Positions 44,630 to 56,300 of a DNA stretch of 64,000 nucleotides are shown piece after piece; position 1 is the first letter of the stretch; the number at the start of each line of letters is the position of its first letter. Made by a program: the position numbers and the translations under genes. The notes beneath the pieces were generated by a model. It did no database searches, was not told the DNA's origin, and saw only the letters and a program-made list of their open reading frames with translations. Source of the stretch: Cenococcum geophilum 1.58. Its lineage: Eukaryota > Ascomycota > Dothideomycetes > Gloniales > Gloniaceae. The stretch spans positions 434,001 to 498,000 of the forward strand of contig KV748242.1 of the NCBI GenBank assembly GCA_001692895.1, in the 5' to 3' direction.

Positions 44630-47600
44630 ATGGCCAGTCCAGTGGAAAGCCACCCTTCACTGGAAGGACAAGGCACACCACACGACCTATCTGCAAGTTC
44701 TGCGCCGTTTCGTCAACAGCAGAATTACGATTCGCGACAGGAGCCATCTGCCAACCGACCTGCAAATCAACATATAGATACACAAGCACCCGGCCTGAAC
44801 ACACAGCGTAACTGGGCGGGGGGAGATACCCAAGGCCGCGACTTTACGCAGCAAAATGTATCACCAATTCAAGATCGAGACGGATCGGACAAGGACCAGT
44901 TGGCAGCGCCAAGGGACAAATCCAAATCCAGTGGCAGCAGGAGACCCAGCGGTTCAAGGATGTGCGGGAAATGCGGAGAAAGTCTAACTGGGCAATTCGT
45001 TAGAGCACTCGGTGATACATATCACCTGGAGTGCTTCACATGTCATGTATGGTCTCTATCTGACAACTCCTTCCTTGGCATTATCCTTATTGACTCTCGC
45101 TAGGACTGTGACAGAATCGTGGCCTCAAAATTTTTCCCAGTCCCCGACCAGCCTCCGAACCAGTACCCTCTCTGCGAAACAGATTACTTTCGACGTCTGG
45201 ACCTGCTCTGCTTCGAATGCGGGGCTGCTCTTCGCGGCTCATACATAACTGCCCTCGACAGAAAATATCACATCGAACACTTTACATGTTCCATCTGCCC
45301 GACTGTCTTCGGGGCGCAAGATTCTTACTATGAGCATGAAGGAAGCGTGTACTGCCATTTCCACTATTCCACCAAGTTTGCGCAGCGGTGCAATGGCTGT
45401 CAGACTTCCATCCTGAAGCAGTTCGTCGAGATCTTCCGCAACGGACAGAACCAGCATTGGCATCCGGAGTGCTACATGATTCACAAGTACTGGAATGTCC
45501 GACTACACTCAACCGGGCAGCCGTTAATCGAGGACACAACGGTGGAGGGGGACGCCACTGATGAAATCAGGCATACCGTACGCAAGCAAGAGGAGGAAGT
45601 GGAAACGAAAGTAAACTGGATTTGGAAAACCCTGTCAGCGTTTGAAGAGAAGTCCGCGACGTGCATATCGGACATGCTGCTGCACGTGAGCAACGGAGTT
45701 TATTTTGATGGAGTCATGGCCGCCAAGAAATTCATCGTGCACGTCGACCTCCTGTTCACAGCCGCTGATGATCTCGACGGCCTATTATCTGCGAACACGC
45801 CAAAAGGTACTCTTATTTTTAGTCTCTGACGTTGTTCTTGTCGAGCCTTTTAGGGTCTAACTTCGTTCTATTTTCAGGTCTCACATACTCCCGCGAGGCG
45901 AAGCTTCTGTGTAAGAAAGTTGTAGCTTTCTTCCAGTTGCTAGCACAGTCCCAGGATACAGGCGTTCGACGGCTCGGCGTTACCCAGGAGCTGCTGTCAT
46001 TGGTTACTGGACTTGCCCACTACCTAAAACTTCTCATTCGCATTTGTCTCCAGGGGTCCCTCAAACTTGAGAGGGAGACGGGCAACACCAAAGGCCTCGA
46101 TGACTTCCTCGCACATATCAACTCTCTCGATGAAAGGCTGGAAGCGGAAGCGAATGTCGACTATGTGGCTGAATCAGCCATTTACGTTCCTCGTTGGGCA
46201 GACACCTGCCCTGTTTGCGACATCCAGGTTGAAGACAAGTGTCTAAGGAAAAGCAACAGGTCCTTTCAATACACATGCATGGTGTGTCAGAACTGCAGCC
46301 TTGACATGCGTGATAAATGGATAGACGCCCGCTGGAGCAACTCGATTCAGAAAGTCCTTTGCAAAAACTGCGCAACGAAGGTCGCGGACGCAGAAGGCGG
46401 CTTCATGCCCGTATCTAAGTTAAGGCAGTACGTGCATCTACTCAAGGTTGCTCACGCGAGGCTTTTAGCAACGTTGCGTAGCAGCGGCGCTCTGCCCCAT
46501 ACTTCTGGTAAGTTCGACCCTAAAGTTATCCTATATATTATTTCTCGTTCAACATTTCATCATTTTGCCCTCTGCCCCTCCCCATTTCCTTTCATTCACT
46601 CACCATCCATTTCTCAGACGATCCAAATCTGGCCGGTTATGACTCTTCTCAGGGCCACAGATTAACCCCAGCCGGCGCCGAGCTTGAGACTCCTCTGTTG
46701 CGCTCAGACACACGATCGAAGTCGTTTGCAGGCTCCAGTGGCGTCGATGGCCAAGCGGGATCATCCTACGAGCAAACCCTGGGTGATATGCGGCGATTGC
46801 GCTCGACACGTTTAGACAAGCACCTCTCGACTACGATGAAGCGTGCCCGCACATCAAGAATAATAGACGGACCTGAAGCTGTACGACCGGGCTCGCCAGA
46901 CGACTCACAGTCACGCGGGGGGATGCAGATTGTTCAAGAACGTGATGCGAATGGAGATTTAGGAGGTCAACTCACATTAGGGGTTAACTCACTCGCCCTT
47001 GACGATATTTCAAGAATTGTTGCGGTAGAACAAGCAAGAGATCAGCGACCGAACGCCTTCAGGTCTGCAGGAGGACACATGATGGGACAAGGGCCAAAAC
47101 CGAAGCTTCTGAACGGGCATCGACGGGAATTTTCGGGGGGACAAGAGTTGGAACAACCATCGTCTGGTGACCCTTCACGACCCAAAACCTACTTTTCAGA
47201 ACTATCACCTCTAGAATATTTCAAACTCCGAAGCTATGCTGTCTTGCAACTAGGGCTACTCCTAGATGATAGCCAGTACAACCAGGGAGAGCTTCTAGAT
47301 CTAATCGAAACCAAGAGGTCCACCTTCTGGGGTAAATTCGGGATTGGAAAGGCATTCAAGAATGATAAGAGCAAAGGCGGCAAGGGAAAGAAATCCGGTA
47401 CTGATAAGCCCGTGTCTGAGAAGGCTGTATTCCGGCAAAGTCTTGAGTTCCTTGTTGAGAAATACGGTGCGGAGTCGGACGGAGTGGGTCCCGGAACTCT
47501 AAAGGTTCCTGCCTTGCTTCAAGACGCTGTCTCTGCCATGCGGACTATGGATATGTCGGTTGAAGGCGTGTTCCGAAAGAACGGCAATCTCAAGACCCTG

Positions 47601-48606
47601 AGAGAACTTCAGGAAGAAATCGATGCGAAGGGTGGAGATGCTGTTGATCTCAACAAAGAGACCCCAGTGATGCTTGCAAATTTGCTTAAACGGTTTTTAC
47701 GGTACATGCCAGACCCGGTCCTGACATTAAAGCTATACCGATTATTCATGACTGCCAATAGTAAGTGCTAGGAAATGTCGTTTCGTCCCTGCAGATAGAA
47801 TGAAGCTGAAATGTAGTACCCAGAAATTCCCGACGAGGACAAACGAAAACGAGTTCTTCATTTAACATGCTGCCTCTTACCAAAAGCCCACCGAGACACA
47901 ATGGAGGTTCTCTTCCTGTTCCTCAACTGGGTATCCTCTTTCCACACGGTAGATGAAGAAAATGGCAACAAGATGGACATCTGGAATCTTGCTACCGTCA
48001 TCACGCCAAATATTCTTCGGGAAAACAACGACCTGGTAGATGAAAAGCCAGACCAAGCAGCCATCCGGGTCGTCTACACTTTGATAGAATGCAACGATGA
48101 CATGTGCTGCGTAGGTTTCTTGGCAACAGCAATCCGTTAACTCTAGCTAATCATTTTGACAGGTTCCCGACGAAATCGTAGCTTTGCTAAACGACGATGG
48201 CTCACAAGAACTTACAACGAAAGAGATAATGAGGCGGTGGGAAACAGCCGGCAAAGTCCCCCAGGCAAGCATTGTCTTACCCAACCAGCAAGCACCGCGA
48301 TCGAGAGAAGGGAACTCCTCAAATCCCATCATCACTCAGGTTGACAACGACGTTCACACGTGGCAAACTGAGAGCTCAGTCCGCCATGTTGGTGGTCCTG
48401 GAAACCAGAACATGACATATAAGCCATCAAGCACACACAACACCCCACCACAAAACCACTACGACCTATCTACTCCTAACCTTCCATATGCGAATCCTGC
48501 GCCGGGGTCATCAGAGAGTCAGCGAAATGGGTCTCCAAACAGGCACAGCTATCGGTCACCAGCGTTCCAAAAACAGAGCCCTATGGGCACAGCAGGTGCC
48601 GGGTAG
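44630..48606 (+). CDS. lrg1: Lrg1-type LIM-domain Rho GTPase-activating protein
   Basis: Six exons: 44,630-45,046; 45,104-45,806; 45,878-46,507; 46,618-47,760; 47,824-48,110; 48,163-48,606. All introns are GT-AG, 52-110 bp, with consistent phases; 1,207 residues. Lrg1 proteins switch off Rho1 at growth sites, limiting beta-1,3-glucan synthesis and wall-integrity signalling. LIM1 (about 112-167) is CGKCG...HLECFTCH|DCD, completed across intron 1. LIM2 (about 175-232) is CFECGAAL...CSIC. LIM3 (about 235-265) is CNGCQTS...HWHPEC. A further Cys-rich cluster starts near 484 (CPVCDIQVEDKC...CMVCQNC...CKNC). The RhoGAP domain (about 870-1,075) carries the arginine finger in VEGVFRKNG (Arg near 903), then ETPVMLANLLKRFLR and NKMDIWNLATVITPNIL. 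The tail is Ser/Pro/Asn-rich. Three LIM domains plus the Cys cluster favour Lrg1 over Rga1/Rga2. Confidence 0.94.
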
Positions 48607-51062
48607 CGGAGTAGGCTGTCTGATTAACATTCACACATGTCTTGGAGTTTCCAGCGTTGGCCCTATTTCTCTTTATTCATTCACATTAGCACTGAACCCA
48701 ATGCCTCTGATTCTTCACCTTCGAAAGGCGTAAACCCGCCCTATGCAAGCAAATGCAATTCTTTCGCAGTCACACGTGGCTCTCGTCTTACCCATGCAAT
48801 GCGCTGAGTGGTGGCGCCCAGCAGGAATACGCAACGCCCCCCACTCTTCCGGCGTACATTTCCGCAGCTCAAAGTCTTGATTCTTCGCGATCCCCATTAC
48901 GACTAGGATCCGGCACTTGGAAAATGGCGTTGAGGGCATTCCCCTTTTTTTTCAAACCTCTTTTCAAGCTCTCCATGCTTCCATGCGGTGTGGTATCCCG
49001 GTGTTTTTTTTCCTTATTTTGTTTTTATTTTGTTTTTTTCTAATGCAGGAACCGGACCGGAGAGACCGAGCTGCAAGCGGATCACGTCTGTGTCATCGCC
49101 AATTTTTTTCTTCTACTACTTTCTAGTTAGAAGCCTTTTTCCACGTTAAACTCATTGGTGCGGTTCGCAAGCGTTGGAATGCCGCCGAGCTGGCCCACGG
49201 GCTTTCTTTCCCCTCTAGCTCGCGAGAGATTGAGATGGATAAAGAAACCGCGAAGATGGCTGTTAGTCGGTGCGTCATGGATAGGATGGAAAGAGAAAAA
49301 GAGAGTAATGCCACTATGGGCTGCTTGGCGGGCTTGTTCTATGTATGGATTTTTTGTAGTGGGGCGGGCTGATGGGACAGACAGACCATCTTAGCAGATA
49401 GGGAGGGCGGGGAGATGCGTAACGTAGTTATGCGATAATCAGTCCCTTGTTTACAATTGCTGCTCGTGAGGCTCCTCTGAGCCTCTGGGGTGTGGTGAAT
49501 GCCCCGAATATTTGTGAGAAGCCTTTATCTGTCTCAGGATTCTACGTCGTGAGATGGTCGCAGCTGAGATGGTTGCAGCTGACCGCAGCATCCAAAACTG
49601 TGCACCCCTGCCCTTATCCCGCTGTTATTGCTCTGCCGGTATAATGAAACTTAACGTGCGCCATTTACCTTGGGGTGGCTACGCCTGTCTTTTTGTTCGT
49701 CAAGGAATGCTTCGCGGTGTATGGCGAGTCGAAAGCGTAGAACTGAGTTGGGGGGCCAGCGGATTAAAGTATAGCAGAAGCAGATGGTGATATTATGTTA
49801 GGATATTAAACTAGCATTATCAAGTTGTTTCGAAACAGCGCAAACGCAGCAACAGCACCAGGATCAGAATTATAAAGGGAAAGAATAGGAAAGAAGGGCA
49901 GAAAAAAAAATCAATCCGAAAATCCATCATTTCTAATTTGAAGCAGCATTATCATCCAAAGTCAGCGAAGTTTCACCTATCAATCTCCATCGCTAACAAC
50001 ACAGTTTCTCTCACTGGACCTCATTCTTCCCCTCAGTGGTCCCCGGATACGTCGTATACTCATCACTAGCCGTCGCCTCCCTTTCGTCCTCCTCCGTCGT
50101 CGCTATGGCGCCGCAGGCTATACAGCCCTAAAGATACGTCACTGGACGCCCGATACCAGACACACCTACCACAACCTCTACCACAACCTCTACCACAACC
50201 TCTACCACAACCTCTACCACAACCAGTCTATAGTTATTGCGCTGCAGACAACCACCACACTGCAGGCGCACAGCAGGGGTTCCACGGACGCATCGCGGAT
50301 GTACCGCAGACGCACCGTGGACGTACCGCAGACGCAGATGCAGACAATAATAACCTCAACAATAAGCAGACGCACCGCAGACGCAGACAACAACCACCAC
50401 CACCACCACCACAATACATTACACCGCACTGTAGACAACTGGTCTACTATAGACAACAACTACTATAAATTCACCACAGACGTACCGCAAGCTGTCGCGC
50501 TACAGACCATCGCACTATAGGCATACCGCAGATGGCAGATAAGGGTGGCTATAGTATGGGGGAAAGGGGCCGGCCCGTGTTACTTTAGCACGTTAAATAT
50601 AAGGTGTATAGGCGAATTGGTGTTCAGGCCCTATATACAATCTCATAAAAAATTTCCTATGGGGGTGGGTTTATGTAACGAGGTTCGCCCTTGTGAAATA
50701 CCCGTTTTCTAGAACGTAAATCTGGGATTAGTAGCCTACTTTTGGGGAGAGTAGCTATTAATTACTAATTCCTTACCCATTTCTTTAATATCTGGGAACG
50801 AGATAAAGCGTGCAACGCCCGGCCACAGCGCGTAATTGTCCCGAAACCCGTTCAACCGCCAAAACGCACGTTGATGAAGAGTGCGTCGGGCATAGGCTGC
50901 GTGTTTTAAAGCCAGCAGCAGCTGTGGCTGGCGTGTTCAACCTCTGAAAGGTGCGTAGATCCCGAACAGAATAGGGTGGTAAGTCGCGATGTCAGAGGAG
51001 AGGCGACCAAGAAGAGGCTAACGCGAGTTAAAAAGATGTAGTATTGGAACTTGCCCTAGTAA
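48607..51062. other. Intergenic region with T-rich tracts and a minisatellite
   Basis: 2.45 kb downstream of lrg1. Poly-T tracts occur at about 48,943-49,040. ORFs here are short and lack domains. A 12-bp minisatellite lies at 50,166-50,225, followed to about 50,415 by degenerate CA/CG-rich repeats (ccgcagacgcac-like, then a cacc microsatellite). From about 50,530 to 51,060 I see nothing assignable. Confidence 0.5.
50166..50225. repeat. 12-bp minisatellite ctaccacaacct
   Basis: About five nearly identical tandem units, not RIP-mutated, followed by a looser repeat rich in cgcagacgcacc up to about 50,415. Confidence 0.85.
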
Positions 51063-51730
51063 GGGGTCGTTCGGTTGCGAACTGACGCCAGATCAGAATC
51101 TCTTGTATCAGTGCGCCTTTTAGTGTTGACCGTTTTGTAATTAGTGGCAGCTACTACCACGGCTCAGTTGAAGCCGTAATCAAGCCGATCATTCGGTAAG
51201 CCTCCAGATTAAAGCCCAGAATCTGACGTCGCACAATACGCGATTGATCTTGATGAGCGATTTGAGTGAGCACTCTACTGCAGCCTCTATCGCGACTTTT
51301 TACTATGGCTCCTCCTTCTCAATCGACGCCCTCGACGCCCTCGACGCCCTCCCCCAGCTTTCGTAGAGGCCGAATTAGAGCTACGGCGACGCCTGCGACG
51401 CGCGGAAGCAATATCATCGCGATCGCGAGAGCTAAGATGAGGACGTCATAAAATACATACAGGCGCGACTAAATCAGCGTCGCAACTGGGGTGGGTGGAG
51501 CCGCCATATTATGTTCCTTTTAAGCTCCTTATTGAACTGACGCCAAGAGCCTCAGTTCAACTACTGCATACGGTATAGCTTTCAGATTTGACGCGCTTAC
51601 CGATCTGGAGGCTTCAGATCAGAAAGTCGTTAGATCAACCGAACGATCGCGTCAGAGTCAGATTTGAGCTTCAGATCGTTTCTGTTCTGAAGCCTTTAGA
51701 TTCAATATGAAGCTGCAACCGAACGACCCC
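51063..51730. mobile_element. PIF/Harbinger-like MITE, 668 bp
   Basis: Perfect 16-bp terminal inverted repeats ggggtcgttcggttgc (51,063-51,078) and gcaaccgaacgacccc (51,715-51,730), flanked on both sides by taa (51,060-51,062 and 51,731-51,733). A 3-bp TAA-like duplication with G-rich termini is the Harbinger/Tourist pattern. No transposase; the internal 61-residue ORF has no domain. Internal subterminal repeats of 'cttcagatc.g' type occur in the right half. It has normal base composition and escaped RIP. It lies about 0.5 kb upstream of the GIY-YIG gene. Confidence 0.8.
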
Positions 51731-51733
51731 TAA

Positions 51734-52216
51734 GTCAATATCCAGGGATGTTAACCTCCATTTCCTCAACGAGGCTAAGCGCTTGCCACGCGTCACCTGC
51801 ACATTTACCTCTCAATGAACAAGTAACGAGGGGAACAGCTGTCTAGATTTAGGCGAGACCGTATACAGCCCTAGCTTTGCGCTAATTCTCTCAGTAAATG
51901 CGGGCGCAACGATTAGCAAATCCTAGTTTATGGTTTATTTTATGTCATCACACTACAAATCTATAAGTAGATTTCCCTCTTCATACTATTCCCCAACTTG
52001 AGGCATAGGGGCAGAACTAGCAAGTATTGTATGTTGGTGGTTGGTGGGACACTTCAGCCACGATCGAGGCACAGCCTCCCCAGCTGGTGCTACAAACAGG
52101 ACCCCGTCGCCTCCCCTCCCCATCTTGCTGTACCTTCTTGCCCTTTAGCTAACACCGAAGTTCAATAGCACTCGTTTCTCTGCCCTAATCGCCAACATTG
52201 ATCAAGGAGTCTCTCA
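51734..52216 (+). promoter_or_regulatory. Upstream region of the GIY-YIG gene
   Basis: 480 bp between the MITE and the start codon, pyrimidine-rich from about 52,070 to 52,190. No clear core promoter motif. It presumably contains the promoter. Confidence 0.4.
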
Positions 52217-53714
52217 ATGGCGACTGCTCCAGCTCAATCAGTGACGAGCAGCGATTCAAGGAGAATTCTTTCGTGTTTGCTGTCGAAGCTCGAATCGCCG
52301 GATTGCCGGTATCATCTGAAATATTCCAAGTTACTCCACAACACTCCGCAAATTGAGGAGCTCTTGTATCGATGCGTTCGGATAGATGTACTTACTTCGA
52401 TTGATGCGCAAAATCTCGGTTCTCTTGAGAAGTAAGTCAGCTCTGCTAACTTTTTATCTAAAAAAAACAAGATTACGTGGTGGGTAGTGTCGCACCGCTT
52501 CACTAGTTAGCCTCTTATACTATTTTTTTCGATACGTGAAATTTAGTACGGCTAGAGCCGTTCTTCGGTTTCTAGAAATTATTCCTCTTCTTATATATAG
52601 AGATATACCGTTTGAGGAGTGCTTGTACTGCTGTTGAGGGGTTTGCGCCCTTTATCCGAAGCCATCCTAAATAATAGCTCTCAGGCAACGAAATACGGAT
52701 TTACGATATCCTAGTGCAGCCATTTACCTCCATATTATTATCGACCACTATTCCACCAAAAGATTTTACGTGGGACAGGCAAATAACCTCGCGGAGCGTT
52801 TAAAAGAGCACATGAATTTTCGATATCGAAGAACGAATCAGTCACTCCATTACCATGCTCTGGAACAGAGCCGTGACGATTATTTCATAACTCTTGCATA
52901 CACACCGAGTGCAGAAAGCAATAAGCCCCCTGGGGTAAGCCCCCAACTTCTGTTCCGAAACTTACTAGAGATGTGGTGCTGTCTTATGCTTCGTACCCTC
53001 TCTAAAAACCATCTGATCGAGTTCCTCCCGCCGGATATTGAAATTGACGATCGAGAAACGGAGCATCTGAATGTCCGATTACCGTTAGAGCAAGGTAATC
53101 TGTTCAGTTGGCCAGAATTGCGAGACGTGTTGCGCGATTCGCCAGACCCTCTCCGTAGGGGGTATTACTTATATCGTATAACAAGATACCGTCAAACCGA
53201 TCCCAAGGTGCTTGAATACAATCATCTCATCGAAGAGCGCTGCAGGAAGCTTGATGCACCCTCGACCCCTGGCCGCACCCCCTTACAACCGACAACTCCG
53301 AGTCCGCCGCCCAGCACAATCGATCAGGCCCACCAGAAATCTGGCTTAGGAGACGTCAAGGAAGTCTACCCTATAACGCCATCATCAATTAGATCCCAAA
53401 CTGTAGTTAATTCAGCAACGCACAGTGTGGGTGAAAATGCTGTGGCCGATCAATCATCAATCGGGTGCGAGACCAAGATTGCAAACGAGGAAAAGCGGAA
53501 ATGGCAAAGTTTTGAAGATACGCCTAGCAAACCGCCAAGGGGGAAGGATGCGAAGCGAATGTGTTATGAAGGTAGCGATTCGGAGAATTTGGTAGATGTC
53601 GATAGTATTCAACAGCCGAGCATTTCAAAGTTAGACTATAATAAGGATCTTGACAATCTCGACATTGAGAGATATTATAAGGATTTTGACTATACAGGGT
53701 TGAGCCAGGAATGA
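52217..53714 (+). CDS. GIY-YIG nuclease-domain protein, function unknown
   Basis: Proposed model: exon 1, 52,217-52,431 and exon 2, 52,685-53,714 (253-bp GT-AG intron), 414 residues, in frame across the junction. Exon 2 begins with AIYLHIIID...KRFYVGQANNLAERLKEH, a GIY-YIG pattern in which the signature pairs read IYL and YVG, with the following Arg (AERLKEH) kept. A Glu in NLLEMWCC may be the distal catalytic residue. The C-terminal third is Pro/Ser-rich with basic KRKWQSFEDTPSKPPRGKDAKR, perhaps a nuclear signal. The intron is unusually long for this window and contains coding-like text in two other frames (VEGFAPFIRSHP at 52,633-52,668; NNSSQATKYGFTIS at 52,670-52,711), so exon 2 may start upstream and the gene may carry two small frameshifts. 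A MITE lies upstream and a MULE-like element 45 bp downstream. Confidence 0.65.
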
Positions 53715-54049
53715 GGCTAAGTGCGATAGGTAATTCCAAGGCGGTCATAGCTTGTTTAGCGGACAGGATCCGGATAGTAACTCTTGGCAGTAACTTTACT
53801 GTCCGAATCTTTTGATCGACGGCGGCTCAGCAGGTGGTAAAGGAAGCCAAGACACTACTCAGGGCCTATTTTAGCCTTCCCGTCATCTATTTTTACTCTT
53901 TCTTGTGCTGTACATATCTCCCCTTACGCGTCTCCTTCTACGCGTCTCTCTACGCGTCTCCTTCCACGTGTCTCTCTACGCGTCTCTTTCTATGCGTCCC
54001 TCTACGCGCCCCCCTTTGTAAGAGAGGCACGGGCAAGGCACGGGCAGAG

Positions 54050-54245
54050 ACGCGAGCAGAGGTACGAGTAGAGCCACAAGCAGAGCCACAAGCAGAGTCA
54101 CAAGCAGAGCCACAAGTAGAGCCACGAGTAGAGCCACGAGTAGAGCCACGAGTAGAGCCACGAGTAGAGCCACGAGTAGAGCCATGAGTAGAGCCACGAG
54201 TACAGCCACGAGCAGGGCCACGAGCAGGGCCACAAGCAGAGGGAG
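54050..54245. repeat. 12-bp minisatellite agagccacgagt
   Basis: About 15 tandem units with minor variants (cacaagc, cacgagt, catgagt) inside the MULE-like element. Confidence 0.88.
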
Positions 54246-54439
54246 CAGAGGGGGCAAAGGGAGAAGTAAAGGGAGCAGTCTAGATAGGAAGGTGGGTCGG
54301 TGGGGATGGGAAGTGGGTCCAGATAAATAGTGCTTAGTTGATCTACAGGGGTAAATTAAGGCTAAGCTTTGATATTCCCTTTCCAGACACCCCTTTCTAC
54401 CTCCACGCCTTATACCTCTATACCTCTACACCTCTCTAC

Positions 54440-54560
54440 GTCTCTACTTGTGGCTCTGCTTATGGCCCACTCATGTCTCTGCTCGTGGCTCTGCTTGTAG
54501 CTCTGCTTGTAGCTCTGATTATAGCTCTGCTTGTGGCTCTGCTCGTGCGTCTACTCGTGT
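54440..54560. repeat. Complementary minisatellite tctgctcgtggc
   Basis: About ten 12-bp units that are the reverse complement of the array at 54,050-54,245, so the two arrays can pair within a single strand. Confidence 0.82.
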
Positions 54561-54654
54561 CCCTGTCCGTGTCTCTGCCCGTGTCTCCTTGCGTCTCTTT
54601 ATGCATCTCTTTGCACGTCTTATGGGGTGTTAGGTAGAGAGACGTAGAGATATA

Positions 54655-54770
54655 AAGGTGCAGAGGCGCAGAGGCGTAGAGGCGTAGAGGCGCAGAGGCG
54701 TAGAGGCGCAGAGGCGTAGAGGCGCAGAGGCGTAGAGGCGTAGAGGCGTAGAGGCGTAGGGGGAGGCGCC
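54655..54770. repeat. 8-bp minisatellite (gcagaggc / gtagaggc)
   Basis: About 13 tandem 8-mers alternating gcagaggc and gtagaggc in the right part of the MULE-like element. Confidence 0.85.
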
Positions 54771-54921
54771 TCTGGGGGTAAGCCGTGCTAAATTAAGCTA
54801 CGACTCTAATAAATAAGCTCTAAGCCACTAATTTTGCACCGGCAGAATGAAACTTGGCAAAAGATTCGGACAGTAAAGTTACTGCCAAGAGTTACTGTGC
54901 GGATCCTGTCCGCTTGTTTAG

Positions 54922-55475
54922 TACTATACAATCTACTTAGTTTTTGAAAACCAATCGCTTAATTTGTAGTAGATACCAAGCTCCCCTTCGTTAGCTAAAA
55001 GGCAAACCATCCACGCGCTATTATACCGATAGTTACAGCATTGGTTATTTATTCTGAATGTAAGAGCATCCCTATCCCTTAACACGTCAATTCGGGTCCT
55101 CCGGTTATTGATAAGGAGTAGCCAATCAGATCACCTGAATTCGGTGCCCGTACTCAGGAATATAAGGCTGATAATATTCGTAATATTTTATATAAAATTG
55201 ATATATAAGCTTAATCTTGGGAGCTAAGTCGCTTAATATAAGGCCTCTAACAGTCGTCCTTCCTGCAGAACGGTATTTTGCGTATACTGCAGCCAAAATA
55301 AGTCCTTGGAGGACGGGCAAGCATTGAACTGAAAACGGTGTTCCCGCACGGACCACTCACTCTGAGTGTTAACGTAGCTGACTGGGAAGCGAAGCGAGCC
55401 ACACAAGGAAATACCTACCATTTTTTATTTCATAGCAAATTACACCAAAATTAAAAAGCCTCAGCATATTACACG
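54922..55475. other. Border interval, no gene seen
   Basis: Intermediate composition between the genic block and the last AT-rich block. ORFs are short (76 residues at most) and without domains. Confidence 0.45.
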
Positions 55476-55819
55476 ATGCCAATTCAATCTTTACCCTCTT
55501 GTGAAGCCGAGACCACCACACAAAATATTATACAGGATCCCTCTTCTGGTGTTAAGCCGTCGATTTATAAGGCTTCCAGCGCCTACGGAGCACCTAGATC
55601 TACCGTTAGACACCATCTTACTAGCCGTCTCCCACAACACGAAGCTTACCCTAGTTTATTGCATCCTTTATAAGAACAGCAAGTTATTAAATAGACCCAC
55701 GAATGTTAATCCTGGGGCCGTTAAAGGTTTATATGCTTATAGAAATGGCTTATTCCCTTTTAGGAGAAGGTTAAACCGTAGGCAAGTATTAGGGGTAGAG
55801 ATTCGTTTAACGCTACGGT
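55476..55819 (+). pseudogene. Possible pogo-type transposase N-terminal fragment
   Basis: A short plus-strand reading frame with ASSAYGAPRSTVRHHLTSRL followed by a stop and EQQVIK.THEC. It resembles the psq helix-turn-helix ('A...Y.VP.STLR.R') and the following 'L...EE..IVKWI' region of pogo/CENP-B-like transposases. Nothing of the catalytic domain follows; a solo LTR starts at 55,825. Relic or short decayed fragment; identification is tentative. Confidence 0.4.
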
Positions 55820-55824
55820 CTTAG

Positions 55825-56037
55825 TGTGAGGGGACTTTGTAGACAGGGGGCTATAAGGACACGATTGTGGAACAGGATAGATTGGTAAGAGAGACGAATC
55901 CTTAAGGAGGTAAGGCGAGATCGTGGAGACTATATACTACGGGTACGTACCTCCAGCACGTAACCGGCGACCATCCGAGGGGCGTCCGGGGGTTGTCCTG
56001 AGGGCAACCCGAGGTGTCCGCAATAATATCCCTTACA
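55825..56037. repeat. Solo LTR, 213 bp, with 5-bp target duplication
   Basis: Starts TGTGAGGGG and ends CCCTTACA (TG...CA, short terminal inverted repeat TGTGAGGG / CCCTTACA), flanked by cttag at 55,820-55,824 and 56,038-56,042. No internal retrotransposon sequence adjoins, so it is best read as the product of LTR-LTR recombination. GC-rich with intact TG and CA, so little or no RIP. It is unrelated to the 227-bp chromovirus LTR. Confidence 0.85.
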
Positions 56038-56042
56038 CTTAG

Positions 56043-56300
56043 TACTTTACTAAGTCGTTAGCCTAACTACTAAAGAGCTTAGAATAACAATCTAGCAATT
56101 ATATATAACTAGTTTAAGTTCTTCTATACTATTTATAAGCGATATTAAGTTAAGTATTTAAATTTATTAACAACTTTAACGAGAAGGGAGTAATACTAAG
56201 TCTTATAGTAGTGGCCTAAGTAATTATATCGGGTAAGATATAGGGAGAGGTTAAAAAATTGAATAGTTATATAGCCAGGCTCTTATAAGTTAGTATTAAT
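56043..56300. other. AT-rich interval before the Crypton relic
   Basis: No gene or repeat recognised. Confidence 0.4.

Larger units (their letters stand above)
53760..54912. mobile_element. Non-autonomous MULE-like element, 1,153 bp
   Basis: Terminal inverted repeats of about 55 bp with about three mismatches (53,760-53,814 and 54,858-54,912), starting cggacaggatccg. A perfect 9-bp duplication cttgtttag lies at 53,751-53,759 and 54,913-54,921. A 9-bp duplication with long TIRs is the Mutator-like signature. There is no transposase. The interior is mostly minisatellite: an agagccacgagt array on the left, its reverse-complement array in the middle and a gcagaggcgta array on the right. The ORFs inside (poly Leu-Val-Ala and Glu-Pro repeats) are products of the 12-bp periodicity. 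No RIP. Inserted 45 bp after the GIY-YIG stop codon. Confidence 0.88.

Noticed and set aside
50166..50225. Regular repeats that might suggest a CRISPR-like array
   Set aside because: Contiguous 12-bp units without spacers in a eukaryotic genome: an ordinary minisatellite.
50214..50520. Small ORFs with Gly/Val or His runs
   Set aside because: Products of the cacc/ccgcagacgc repeats; no conserved features.
53834..54637. ORFs of 117, 93 and 99 residues made of Glu-Pro or Leu-Val-Ala repeats
   Set aside because: The 12-bp minisatellite keeps all frames open; these are periodicity artefacts inside a MULE-like element, not membrane proteins.
55825..56037. LTR considered as the 5' LTR of the following degenerate ORF
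   Set aside because: The 5-bp duplication closes directly around the single LTR, and the following sequence is a Crypton, so it is a solo LTR.
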